Notes under the pieces: generated by a model | What the model was told of the DNA's origin: nothing | Database searches by the model: none | Seen by the model: the letters and a program-made list of their open reading frames with translations, nothing else | Made by a program: the position numbers and the translations under genes | Assembly (NCBI GenBank): GCA_037355855.1 | Contig: CM074758.1 | Span: forward strand, 5,181,001 to 5,245,000 | Source of the DNA: Pseudo-nitzschia pungens | Taxonomy: Eukaryota > Bacillariophyta > Bacillariophyceae > Bacillariales > Bacillariaceae | Direction: 5' to 3' | DNA: 64,000 bases | Shown here: one piece after another, positions 42,759 through 54,500 of the stretch | Numbering within the stretch: position 1 is the first letter of the stretch | How the letters are laid out: each line of letters opens with the position of its first letter

Positions 42759-44894
42759 TTAGCAGAGTGACCAGTTGTGAGGACTGGTGTGTGTTTGGAG
42801 AAGATGAGTAACAGACTGGCCAGCGATAGGATCATCGAAGTGGGCAACAACAGATTGAGAGCCATCAGCCATGCGGGCAACGAGTTTGGTAGGGGCTTTG
42901 GGGTTGTCAGCAAGGAGCCGAGCGGGATGGCCAGGTGACATGGAAGAGGCGAGGGGAAGCTTTGATTTGGAAGGTGATTTCCCGATGGTGGAAGAACGTG
43001 TTGGGTGTGTATATAGAGAGCCCTGCTTGGCAAGTTGTTGGTATGAGCCGGTGGGTTTGGAACCGTGCTGCCGGGCAATCCATTGGGTAACCAGAGCATC
43101 GGAGGCGTCCGTACCAGGATCGTTAGGGGACTGGTCATCAGGAGGAGCACTGAAAATTGGATCAGGGCTAGTTTGTTCAGGGGAAGCACGGGTGGAATGG
43201 AAGTAGGCTTGACGTCCAATAGGTGTGCCAGAACCAGGCGTGGGACTGGGGGTTGGAGGCTCAGGAAATTTGTTGGGGTTCAGGTTGAGAACAATCTTTT
43301 GGCGGTCAGCAGATGGGAATTGAGTCCAGAGTTGCTTAGCAATAGGGCTCAAGGTAGACCAGATTGCATGGGGGAGGCGATGTGAGAAGGTTAAAAGGTC
43401 AACAGGTGGATCAGACGTGGAACTAGCACGAAACGCAGCTTAGGTGTGAACATCGTTGACAAAGTCATCGGTGAACGCAGAGGAGTCAAGATAAGGGAAG
43501 GCACTGTGAAAATTGGCCTGGAAGTTCATATCAGCTCTTGATTTGGGTAACGTGAGAACAGCACGGGCATCCAATCGAGTGGCTTCAGCGAGTAGCGTGG
43601 TCTTGAGTTGAAGAATGTGTTGAACTTCAACGGAATCAGAGGCATGTGCAGAAGGCATCGGAATCTTAGAAAATTGGTCACTGAGGCTAGCATTAGAAGC
43701 GACAGCATGGAGAAGAGTGGAACGAAGCATGTGATATTTCATTGGGAGAGCAGGAGCAGTCATCTGGCAGAGATTGTCATAGATTTCAAACCATTTAGTA
43801 AAGAAACGGACAGTGGAGTCCTTCCAGTTGGCGAGGTTGAGGCGTTGAAGGAGCTGTGATTGTCCAGCCACATCAAATTCATGAGTGTGTGTGGATTCGC
43901 GGAGTTTGAGGAACTCAAAGTAGGCAGCTCTACCATCGCAGGTGCTGGTGTGACTCTGGACACAGGTGTAGGAAAGGTCAGAGCGAAAGACTCGAAGTAA
44001 GAGGACCCAAAAGAATTTACATTGTTTGTTGAACAATTTCTTTCCAAATGGGGTAAGATTGGAATGGTCCCAGTCAGGGTCGAGGAAGGTGTCGACATCA
44101 ACATCGTATTCAGCCAGCTGGGCACGAAATCCAGTGACCCAGGTTTCAAAACGGGCGTCATTTTTATAAACATTGAAAACAGTGACGTCATGGGATCGTT
44201 TGCTCCATTGTTCAAACTTGATTTGGTCTTCGCTTTTAGAGGTCCTGAGAGTGGAAGGGGAAACGGAGCTGGGGGAAGGAACAGATGACCGAGGAGGACA
44301 CATGATAGTATCATCGTCGAGATTGTCAACAAAAGCATCAAATGCGTCAGCCGTGTAAAGAGTGACATCACGATAAGGTTGTTTCGATGCATTGAGGTGG
44401 TCACGGAATTTGACAAATTGAAGCAGTTGGATAGAGGTGAAAGGGGGAAGGTCAAAGTAGTTGTTGCGAGTATCACGGTACTGGAGTTGGTTGACAATGG
44501 GCGCAGTCAATCGAATGAATTTTCGCCATGTGGTAATACCAGAAGCAATGAGAGCATTACAGAGTAAGGATTGCGGATCACTGACGTCAAAGAGTGCGTG
44601 AAGGGCACGAGCACAATAATGATCAAAATGTGTGGTAAGGTTGCTGGCAACATCCCTTGGTAGTGGGGTGGCGGCGGCAGTAGCAGGTGTGGTTTCAGTT
44701 GTGGTGGTGGGGGTGGAGGCATCAGCGATTGCCGTGTCTGCAGGAGTCTCATCGGACATGTTGTCGGATTCTTCAGAGGCTATTGGGCGATCAAAAAGAG
44801 AATGAGATGCAGTGATAATAGACCGAAGGTCTCTGTACTGATCTTGGTAGGATGCGGGGAAGGGAGCGCTTTGTCGGGTGCGTCGACGAGGCAT
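42759..44894 (-). pseudogene. gag: Element E gag with a single in-frame stop (712 codons)
   Basis: From ATG 44894 (MPRRRTRQ) the frame runs to a TAA at 43440-43442, reading VHT*AAF where D and G have VQTYAAF. It continues in the same frame without another stop to 42759 (SPHNWSLC then stop). It therefore spans the whole gag and ends just before where the protease begins in G (SPHNWSACQHH). The N-terminal domain is the type seen in F, and the central region matches D and G (DVTVFxVxKNDxRFETWxTGFRAQLA). One point change explains the break, so loss of function is recent, or read-through occurs. Confidence 0.88.
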
Positions 44895-45720
44895 AAAGGA
44901 AGTGTCGCTGTTGTCAGAGGGAACGAAGCTCGTTGTCGGGTTCGGTATGGCATAGAATGTCCGAAATTCAATATGGTAGTATCCGGAATATAATAAGATC
45001 CAAGAACAGGGAGTTTATATGCCTGGGGAAAATACAGAGGTTATTGCAGCTGTATTCGGGAACTCAGTGGAGGTTAGATATTGCTGAGCGTTGTGTGTCG
45101 TTCGAAAGCGCCGTTGTTGCTTGAAAGACACCTTTAAAACACCGTTGTTGTTCGAAAGCGCCGTTGTCGTTCGAAAACACCGTTAAAACAGCAGTTGCTG
45201 AGCGTTGAATTGTTGTTGTTCGAAAAACGCCGTTGTTGTCGTTCGAAAAACGCCGTTGTTGTCGTTCGAAAACAACGTTCGTGCTGTGGTGTGGATAAAT
45301 CCGAGAAAAGTGTATCAGGGCAAAGGAACAGTGGTATATTTGCCTGGTGGATACAGGAAGTGGATACAGCTGTATTCGGGGAATACAGATCTATCAGTGG
45401 TAGGTTATATGTTGTACTTGCGTCTCGTCGTGACTGGAGAAATAGGTGCAGCAGCAGTAGAAGGATTTCGGAAAAATTCTTTCTCCGTCAGTTCTTGGAG
45501 TTTCGAGACGCCGTTTGTACCGTTGTATCCGAAATAACAAGGAGATTAGTAATACCTGGAACGGCCTTGCGACAGGGGGCTTGGTGTTCCAGTATAGGAT
45601 TAAAACTGTAATCAGCGTCGATTCCGTCTTTCGTCGTCGTCGTCGTTGTTTCTTGTTATTTCCGTGTTGCTTGTGGATCTCCAGCTTTGCAAGCTTAAAA
45701 TAAGCTTGCGACTGTTAATC

Positions 45721-46146
45721 TGTTAAAATGTAGCTGAACTTAGCTCAGGGAATAAGGAGTAAGCTTGGAGATATTGCTGGTTGTAATGGCAAGGGCATGC
45801 AAACCGGTTGAGGTGCCGGTCTGTTCTGTCGATAGTCTCGGATTCACCACTACGACCAAAGGGGAAGACAGTTGGCCGGATCTATTCTAACTACCACTTG
45901 GCACAGTCAGTTAGATCCTAGATTTGTAGTTCTACAGGGAGTTGCTCAGGGAGCAGGATGTAGGTATCAAGGTATTCAAATCAGAGTTAAACTAAAGAAG
46001 TGATGACAGCAATCTTGTCCGGGAATCGATGTTGCTGTCTTGTTGTGTTTGCTGCTTGTTTATAAGCAGTACTGGAAACCCTGTAGAAAACTATTTTGCG
46101 CATGGTGCGCATATGGAGTGGATCGTGTCACGGTTACAATTTAATA
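45721..46146 (-). repeat. Element E 5' LTR
   Basis: 426 bp, with one base different from 41957-42382 (CCGGGAATC against CGGGGAATC near 46020). The primer site lies at 45701-45720 on the minus strand. Confidence 0.95.
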
Positions 46147-46697
46147 TCAACCATTTCTATGATGCCAACCTCATGCATGACATCCTATCTGGAAAGGCTG
46201 TCACAGGCATTCTGCACTTTGCAAACAAAACACCAATCATGTGGTTCTCCAAGAAACAATCAACTGTGGAAACTGCAACCTTTGGTGCTGAATTTGTTTC
46301 ATCAAGAACATGCATTGAGCAAATTGTAGACTTGCGGCACTCATTTCGATACATGGGCATTCCTGTGAAAAACACATCATTTGGATGGGGAGACAATGAA
46401 AAGCAAGTGCTCAGCGCCTCATTCCCATATGCAAGACTCCACAAGAGACACAACATCCTCACATACCACTATGTTCGTAGTATGATAGCCAGAGGCTTTA
46501 TCAACCTGCAACACATCGTTGGTAAGGACAACTGTGCTGATATCCTCACAAAACATTGGAGTCACAATTCTGTCTATTCCCTGATTAAACCCATCTTCAA
46601 CTATGAAGGCAACACAGGTGATCTTTTCATCCAAGACTGATGACATCACCTTCTGTTGGTAGATTGAACATGGCAAAACCAAGGAACAGATGGGGAG

Positions 46698-47181
46698 TGT
46701 TAAATTGTAACCAAAATTGGTTGACGTTTGACAAACCCCTAACCCTACATACATTACATATGAACGCTCACACACTGCGCGAAAAGAAAATAAATAATTT
46801 TCTACTGGGTTCACAGTACAAGAACACACAAGCAGCAGCAGCAAACACCCAGTAGAATTAACAAGACAGCAACGTCGAATTCCCGACAAGGTTGTTGTCC
46901 TCACATCTTTAGTTTAACTCTGATTTGAATACCTTCATACTTACATCCTGCTCCTTGAGCAGCTCCCTGTAGAACTACAAGCCTAAGATCTAACTGACTG
47001 AGCCCACAGGTAGTTAGAATAGATCTGGTTGATTTCACGGTCAGCCGTAGTGGTAAATCCGAGACTATCGATAGAACAGATCGGCACCTCAACCGGTCTG
47101 CATACCATTGCTCTTGCTGTATATCTCCAAGCTTGCCTTAGGACCTATCAGCTTAAACCCAGTTTCAGCTACATTTTAACA
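46698..47181 (+). repeat. Element D 3' LTR
   Basis: 484 bp, preceded by the polypurine tract CAGATGGGGAG and followed by the CTTAA duplication. One difference (CCCCTAACC against CCCTTAACC) from the 5' LTR. Confidence 0.95.
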
Positions 47182-47613
47182 CTTAACCCTACATACATTA
47201 CATATGAACGCTCACACACTGCGCGAAAAGAAAATAAATAATTTTCTACTGGGTTCTCAGTACAAGAAAACAAGCAGCAGCAGCAACCACTCAGTAGAAT
47301 TAACAAGACAGCAACGTCGAACTCCCGACAAGGTTGTTGTCCTCACATCTTTAGTTTAACTCTGATTTGAATACCTTGATACTTACATCCTGCTCCTCCA
47401 GCAGCCTCTGTAGAACTACAAGCCTAAGATCTAACTGACTGAGCCCAGAAGAGGTAGTTAGAATAGATCTGATCGATTTTCGGTCGTAGTGGTGAATCCG
47501 AGACTATCGATAGAACAGACCGGCACCTCAACTGGTTTGCTGCTCCTGCTGTATATCTCCAAGCTTGCCTTAGGATCTATCAGCTTAAACCCTGTTTCAG
47601 CTACATTTTAACA
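47182..47613 (+). repeat. Element C 3' LTR, remainder
   Basis: It starts with the duplicated CTTAA, then continues the LTR broken at 22746 and ends CATTTTAACA at 47613. The outer copia stack ends here. C's own duplication would be CAAAA (47614-47618), but its partner lies outside the window. Confidence 0.93.
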
Positions 47614-47836
47614 CAAAACAGCAGGGCCCAGTCATGGAAACAAAATCTTCGTTTCCTGATTTGTTGTCGTCATGAAGATAACAAAACTCATACTCATTTC
47701 CTTTGCGGCCTAGAAGCACTATGTTGCTCCGATGCTGTGGATTTGGAAGTAATTGAGGAGGTTTGATGTATTTCTTAAGAATTGTTGCTTGAGCTCCCGA
47801 TCCTGCTCTTAATTTCTGTGTTGTCGGCATTTTCAT
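47614..47836 (-). pseudogene. N-terminal fragment of an unknown gene, cut by element C
   Basis: ATG 47836 (MKMPTTQK) opens about 74 codons that run straight into C's LTR, where an LTR-derived stop ends the frame at 47597. The fragment is basic, then contains SNIVLLGRKGNEYEFCYLHD. It has balanced composition and looks like the start of a real protein, whose remainder would be on the far (left) side of element C. I do not recognise the family. Its upstream region (47837-48000) carries repeated palindromes. Confidence 0.5.
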
Positions 47837-47849
47837 GGTTCACAGAAAG

Positions 47850-47985
47850 TTGATGTTGATATTGAGCGCTTACGAATGTGAGCGTTCACGGAAAGTTGAG
47901 CTGGAGCAAAAGTGAGCGCTCACTAGCTTCACGGAAAGTTGAGCTAATGGAGCAAAAGTGAGCGCTCACTCACGGAAGCGCTTGA
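47850..47985. promoter_or_regulatory. Repeated 14-bp palindromes upstream of the beheaded gene
   Basis: The perfect palindrome AGTGAGCGCTCACT occurs at 47911-47924 and 47957-47970. Each copy is preceded by ACGGAAAGTTGAGCT and GGAGCAAA, so the unit is duplicated. A weaker related pair (GAGCGCTTAC / GTGAGCGTTCAC) lies at about 47864-47888. Their place 75-140 bp upstream of ATG 47836 fits a regulator-binding array; that role is inferred. Confidence 0.45.
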
Positions 47986-48003
47986 GCTCATGTAGCTCGA
48001 AGA

Positions 48004-48074
48004 TGTGGGTTCGTGGTTATTGTGGGTTATCATGGGTTATTTCGTGGGTTACCCTGGGTTATCGTGGGTTATTT
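48004..48074. repeat. GTGGGTTAT minisatellite
   Basis: Short units GTGGGTTAT / ATGGGTTAT / CTGGGTTAT with 3-5 bp spacers repeat about six times. No gene overlaps. Confidence 0.8.
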
Positions 48075-48102
48075 TTCACGTTAACGTGGATTTTCGTATA
48101 GA

Positions 48103-48229
48103 TCTTGGGGTCCTGACTCTTTGATTGAGGGGACGATAAAGTCTGGTTACAGACTGAGTAGCTTTTAACCACCTTCGGTGGATTTTCCTATTTAAATAAG
48201 TTTCCTATTTAAATAAGTATATAATTATT
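48103..48229 (+). mobile_element. 3' end fragment of a LINE of the 56897-61180 family
   Basis: CTTGGGGTCCTGACTCT, then AAAGTCTGGTTAC(A)GACTGAGTA, a TTCGGTGGATT-like stretch, TATTTAAATAAG and an AT-rich tail. These match, in order, the last ~115 bp of the LINE ending at 61180. It is a heavily 5'-truncated copy, abutting the LTR fragment that follows. Confidence 0.7.
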
Positions 48230-48504
48230 GCTCAAGGAGCAGGATGTAAGTATCAAGGTATTTAAATCGGAGTTAAACTAAAGATGTAAGGACAGCAAAC
48301 TTGTCAGGAAATCGACGTTGCTGTTTTGTTAATTCTACCGGGTGTTGTTGTTGCTGCTGCTTATGTTTTATACTGTGAACCCAGTAGAAAATTCTTTGTT
48401 TTCTTTTTCGCGCAGTGTGATGTGCGTACCGTATGTAAACATGAACCAAATATATGTAGGGTTAGGGATTTGTCAAACGGCAACCGATTTTGGTTACAAT
48501 TTAA
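48230..48504 (-). mobile_element. Truncated copia LTR fragment
   Basis: About 275 bp matching the first half of the copia LTRs in minus orientation, ending GGTTACAATTTAA without the final CA. Its other end is cut by the LINE fragment. It lies where the LRR gene's next exons would be expected. Confidence 0.85.
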
Positions 48505-48581
48505 GTTTTTCTATTTCCGACCACTCCAGATGCATCTCAATGATTTGAATACTCCGGTGATTCAGCAAAACCCCGACTTAC

Positions 48582-51500
48582 CCAAGTAAATATTATTTTG
48601 ATGCAAACTTTTCAAGAAACTGATCTCAGAAGGGATGCTTCCAGTAAAAGCATTGCCAGCTGCACAGACAAAGAGAAACAGAAAACAAAATAATTGTACA
48701 AAACAGTTGTAAGACACATCACAACACATTCATTGACATTGCTATTTAATCATGTTTCCATGAGTGGCACTCACACCAACCAAGAAATTCCAGATTTGTT
48801 AATGACCCGAACTCAGAAGGAATGCTTCCAATCAAGACATTGTCAGCTATGGCAATAAAAAATAAAAAAAAGAAAGCGTTGGTGGAGAGACAGATTAGAT
48901 ATGTCACCAAATCAAAAACAGAGGCATCAGCAGTCACAAGCACAACTTCACTTATCTAACTATGTTTCCAACACCTACACTCACATAACTCAAGATCTTT
49001 CAAGCAAGTCAACAACCCGATTTCGGATGGAATGTTTCCAGTCAAGCTATTACCATCTGCAAATAGAGACACAAACATAAAACGAAACCACCATTGGCAA
49101 TACATATAAGTTCTCTCACCAACTCAATAACACACACCATCAACAGTCACAAACATAAAATCATGAAAACCTCCATTCATGATTCCAGCATGTGCACTCA
49201 CCAAAACCAAGACCTGTCAAGCTTGACAACAAACCGATCTCAGTAGGAATACTTCCAGCCAAACCATTGTCAGCTATGCCCACAAACAAAAACAAATAAC
49301 AAAATCATCATTCATAATACATATTATTTGAAACGTCAAGAAATCAATAAAAGAATTAACAACAGTCAAAAACATACAATCATGAATACCTAGAATCGTG
49401 TTTCCATTCTTTGCACTCACCCAACTCAAGATCTTTCAAGTGTGTCAACAAACCAATCTCAGAAGGAATGCTTCCAGTCAAATCATTCACAGCTGCAAAC
49501 ATGAATAAAATCAGAATAAGAAACAATCGTTCACAACAAATTGTATACACCATCTAAGCAATAAGACTCGTCAACAGTCACATATGAAAAATCATTAAAA
49601 CCTCCAATCATTTTTCCGACGACTTCACTCACACAAATGAAGACCTGTCAAGCTTGTCAACAAACCAATCTCAGTGGCAAGTGTTCCACTCAAAGTGTTA
49701 TCAGCTTCAACCACAACAAAAGGAGAGGAAATCATCATTCACAACATGTTTGAGACACATGACAAAATCAATAATTCGTTGACAGATACAAACAAACAAC
49801 AATTCGCACATCTAGCCACTATTTTAACATGTGCACTCACACAAAACAACGTAGTGCAAATTTAGTAACAGGCTAATCTCAGAGGGAAGTGTTCCGCTCA
49901 ACGTGTTATGAACTAAAACCACAAAGAACAAAAGAACAGGAAACCACCATTCCCAATATGTATTAGACACATAAACGAATCAAATAACACATGCATTGAG
50001 AGTCACAAACAATGATATGTGACCAAATCAACATCACATACATCAACAGTTACAAAAATTCAATCAATCTAACAACGCAGTAACAGTGACTCACACAAAT
50101 AAAGACCTGTCAAGCTTGTGGACAACCCAATCTCAGTTGGAATGATGCCAGTCAAAGCATTATTATCTGCAAACACAAACAAAACCATAACAGGAAACCA
50201 TAATTTACAACACATATTAGATACATCACCAAATCAACAACGCACACATTAGCAGTCACAAATAACCAATCATTCACTAGTTCCATGATGTCTGTAATGT
50301 CATGTTTCCAAAATGTGGACTCACATAGCTCAAGACCCGTTAAGCTTGTCAACAAACCAATCTCAGTAGGAATGCTTCCAGTCAAGCTATTTCCATCTTG
50401 AACCAAACAACGAAATAAACCACAAAACAATCATTTGCAATACATATTAGCTATTTGATCAAATCAGCAACACATAGATCAACAGTCCAAAACACCAAAA
50501 CCTCCAGTCATATTTCCAACAAATGCACTCACAAAACGTAAGCCGTGTCAAGCCTGTCAACAACCCAATCTCAGTAGGAATGCTTCCAGTCAAACTATTA
50601 CCATCTGAAACCTCATACCAAAACAAAACATGAAACAATCATTCACCACATATGTTAGATACATCACCAACTCAATAACAAACACATAAATAATCACAAA
50701 CAAAAAATCACGAAACCTCCAGTAATGTTTCCAACATGTGCACTCACGCAAATAAAGACCTGTCAAGCGTGTCAACAAACCAATCTCTGTAGGAATGCTC
50801 CCTGTAAACCAATTATTAGCTGCAGCAACGAATTAAGTCAGAACATGAAACCATTTGCAGTTTATCTTGGTTATATCAGCAAATGAGTAACACATACAAC
50901 AACAGTCACAAATATAAAATTGTTCATGTATCTAGCCATGTTTCCAACACGTGCACTCACACAAATAAAGCTCTGTCAAGCTTGTCAACGACCCAATCTC
51001 AGAAGGAATGCTTCCAGTCAAGTCATTGTCAACTGCAACCAAAAACCAAAACACACAACAAAACAATCATTTGCAATACATGTTAGATAGACCACCAAAT
51101 CTATAGAACCTACATCAAAAAGTCACAAACAAAAACAATCATGAAAACCTCCAATCATGTTTCCGACATATGCACTCACAAAAATAAAGTCCTGTCAAGC
51201 TTGTCAACAAACCGATCTCGGTAGGAATGATTCCAGTCATAGTAGTAGAAACTGGAAACACAATTAAAACCAGAACGGGAAACAATCGTTCGAAACACAT
51301 GTTATATACACCACCTAATCAACAAGACATACATCAACGGTCACAAATAAAAACATGAACACCTCCAATCATGATTCCCCCATGTGCACTCACACAAACC
51401 AAAATTTGTCAAGGTTGTCAAAAACCAAATCTCAGTAGGAATGCTTCCAATCAAGTCATTGATAGCTGCAACCATACAGCAAAACAAAACACAAAACCAC

Positions 51501-54500
51501 GATTAGCAATACATAGTAGTTCTATCACCAAATCAACAACACACACATCAACAGTCACAAACATACAATCATAAAAAACTCCAATCGTGTTTCCATTAAC
51601 AATTATTGGCACTCACCCACCTCAATATCTGTCAAGCGCGTCAACAAACCAATCTCAGTAGGAATGCTTCCAGTTATACTATCATTATCTACAACCACAT
51701 ACCCAAAACAACACATTACCATCATTCACAACATAAATTAGATACATCACCAAATCAAAAACACAGACATCCTCAGTCACAAACAAACAATAATGTTTGC
51801 ATTATTTGCACTCACCTAACTCAAAATCAGTTAACCTTGTCAACAACCCAATCTCAGAAGGAATGGTTCCAGTCAAGTCATTGACAGCTGCAATCACACA
51901 CAAAAACAGCACAAAACAATCATTTGCAATACATATTAATTATATCACCAAATCAATAACAAATACATCAACAGACACAAGTACACAATCATGAAAACTT
52001 CCAATCAATATTGCATTATGTGCACTCACCCAACTGAAGGTCTGTTAAGCTTGTCAACAACCCAATCTCAGTAGGAATGGTTCCAGTCAAACCATTATCA
52101 ACTTGTGAACCACGGATAAAATCATAAAAAAAAACACCATTCGCACTACATATTAGTTGCATCAACATACATGACGCTCACAACCACGCAATCCTTCACA
52201 CATCCAACCATGATTCCACTGTTGGCACTCACACAAATCAAGACCTGCCAACCTTGTCAACAAGCCAATCTCGGGAGGAATGCTTCCAGTTAAACTGTTA
52301 CCATCTGCAACCTCATACCAAAACAAAACACAAAGAAAATCATTCACCAAACATGTTAGATACATTACCAACTCAATAGCAAATACATCAGCAATGATAA
52401 ACAAACACTCTGTCACACCTTCTGCAAGTGGGTTATCTGCCTTGAGCACTTACAGAAATAAAGATGCGTCAAGTTTCGTAACAAGCTTATCTCAGAAGGA
52501 ATGCTTCCAGTCAAATCATTATCACCTACAAGAGAAGACAAGATTACCAATGAGCTTGCGGAAATGTGAGGCAGATTTTTCAGGAAAATATGCTTTGTAT
52601 CTCAACTGACCAAACTTCAATCTGGAAAATGATTGTAGAAAGTATATAAATTTTGGAATGGTTCCAGAAAGTTGTAATTGGTTCAAATCCAGCTCGGTTG
52701 GAGCTAAATCTTTGCAAACTGTTGCATACCAGAGACAAGTTGGATTGGAATTAATCCATGATTGTCCATTGCCTTTCACTGGGGCACTGAAGTTCAATAG
52801 ACTCAATCCAAATCTCTCTGTGAAGTATTCATCATGACAATCTGTATTCCCTGAGTTGTCGTCAACAATCCAGTAAAGAGCTTGCTTTGCATGGACATCA
52901 TTGTACAATTCAAATATGTCAGCATGATCAGAAAGCTTCTGCATCATGCAGTCAGGAATCGCTTTGAACCCTACACTTGTGTTATCACCACTGTAACCGT
53001 CAAGAATCTTCCTATCAGCTGCGGAAGTTTCTGCCACGTAAATGGAATAGTCAAAATACCAGATGGTATTGGTTATCACAGTATGACTCTTAACTGTCAG
53101 ATCACAATTAGCTCGATCATTGACAAGAACTTTCTCAGTACCATTGGTCATGTCTGCACTGATGGAAAGTGATAAAACAATTTTGCCTTCACATTCAAGA
53201 ATAAGATAGGGATTGTCAACTGGATTGCCTTCTTCGTAATATAATGGTACTTTTTCTGACTCATTGAAGTTGCCAATATGGATGGTAATGGGAACCATTC
53301 TTGGATCTTTGCAATTTGGAAATCCATTGCCAGTTACATTTGTTGACACACCAAAAGCTTCTATGATGGCATCAATCCCACAGACAGGATGAGAACATGT
53401 AGCAGAGCAGCAATCTCCACCATCATATGCCAATTCCACATTGTTGAAATCTGCATTGCAGACTCCATTATCAAGCAAGCTACAATCCCCTTCGTGCTTT
53501 TCCTCCAACTCAATTACATACAGATTGACAGGTGCACCAGAAGCACTGTACCATGTCTCATCAAAGGCAGTCAATATATCAAATGAATCAGTCTTTGATG
53601 ATATTGCAAGCTCATCCTGTTTTGCATCGTCACTGCATGCGTCAGTACTGTTGGTGGATAATATCCAATGACGTTCCTCAGTGCAATACTGGAACCTTCC
53701 TCTGTAGTTTTCACCTTTCAGAGCATAGACATCTCTCATGTGTAGATCCAATTGTAGTAATTGACCTTTATTCATCTGTTCATAACATCCACTGTAAGGT
53801 TGGAGTTCTGTAGTCTGAAATTCAACCCTCAAAAGAGTGGTACGCCAGATACTTGGGTTCGATTGGGCAAAAATGATTCCACTAATAGCTGCCAGAAAAA
53901 TAGCACCTAAAGTTGCCAGAGTGAACTGGAATCTAGTATTTTTATGACGAAAGATGCAAGGTGGGAGTTGAAGTTTGGTGATTCTTTTTGCTTCCTGTTC
54001 AATTTTTTCACCATACTTCCCAGTCAAGGCCATTTCAAAGGCCACATTGTCCAAGCTGCTTATGAAATTCTTTTCAACAAGGGAAACAAACAGAGAGAGT
54101 CAACAAAATAAAGAACACAAAATAGCACTGTGAAACACTGACTGTATTCTGATTGCATTCTGGTGTTCACTGAAATCACAATCTCACACTTACCACGGCT
54201 GAAAAGTTGAGGACAATATCAACTGCAGTTTCAGATGTTATTATGAGAAGGAACGCTGCAACCATTGCCAAAAAACCTTGAAGGAAACGAAGCATGCAAG
54301 AAAATACCATGCATCCAACTTTGTCACCATTGGCTACTTTGGAGAACTTGGGGAATGCTTCAACTGCATGAGTCATGTCCAGAATAGATGCATCTGCAAA
54401 CAAAACATAGGTCAAAATAGCTATGAACTGTGTTGCTTGTACAACTGGATTTGCATTTGCAGCAACAATTCTTGCAAGCACACCACTGTCTGGATTGTCA

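Larger units (their letters stand above)
41957..46146 (-). mobile_element. Element E: non-autonomous gag-only copia-type LTR element, minus orientation
   Basis: The LTRs, 41957-42382 and 45721-46146 (426 bp, one difference seen), are flanked by the duplication TCAAC (41952-41956 and 46147-46151) inside D's RNase H. In its own orientation it starts TATTAAATTG and ends TTTTAACA, the second TA...CA element here. The interior holds the primer site, a leader with TTCGAA repeats, a gag frame with one stop, and short ATGGGGCG-type repeats near the 3' LTR. No protease or pol. Confidence 0.95.
35939..46640 (+). pseudogene. gag-pol: Element D gag-pol, nonsense at codon 8 and split by element E
   Basis: The ATG at 35939 matches element G's start, but codon 8 is TGA (35960-35962) where G has CGA, so translation would have to restart at ATG 36050 (MSDDHMST), in the same frame. 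From there gag, protease (MIDRGANGC), DDE integrase, RT (YVDDLCVCM) and part of RNase H are open to 41956. Element E interrupts at KPVVLN. After the TCAAC duplication the frame resumes (46152, HFYDANLMHD) and ends with the TGA at 46638. Without E and the stop this would be a full polyprotein very like G's. Confidence 0.93.
22747..47181 (+). mobile_element. Element D: copia-type LTR retrotransposon (8.2 kb own sequence), interrupted by F and E
   Basis: The LTRs, 22747-23230 and 46698-47181 (484 bp each, one difference seen), are flanked by the duplication CTTAA (22742-22746 and 47182-47186), which places D inside C's 3' LTR. Own leader: 23231-23538 plus 35579-35938. Gag-pol: 35939-41956 plus 46152-46640. 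Polypurine tract just before 46698. Element F (TSD ATTGT) splits the leader and element E (TSD TCAAC) splits RNase H. Removing both gives about 8.2 kb, close to G's 8.36 kb. Confidence 0.95.

Noticed and set aside
48739..52609. CRISPR-like regular repeats with ~130-240 bp spacers
   Set aside because: The repeats are 72-bp open LRR exons with GT-AG borders and a shared reading phase, which explains the regularity.
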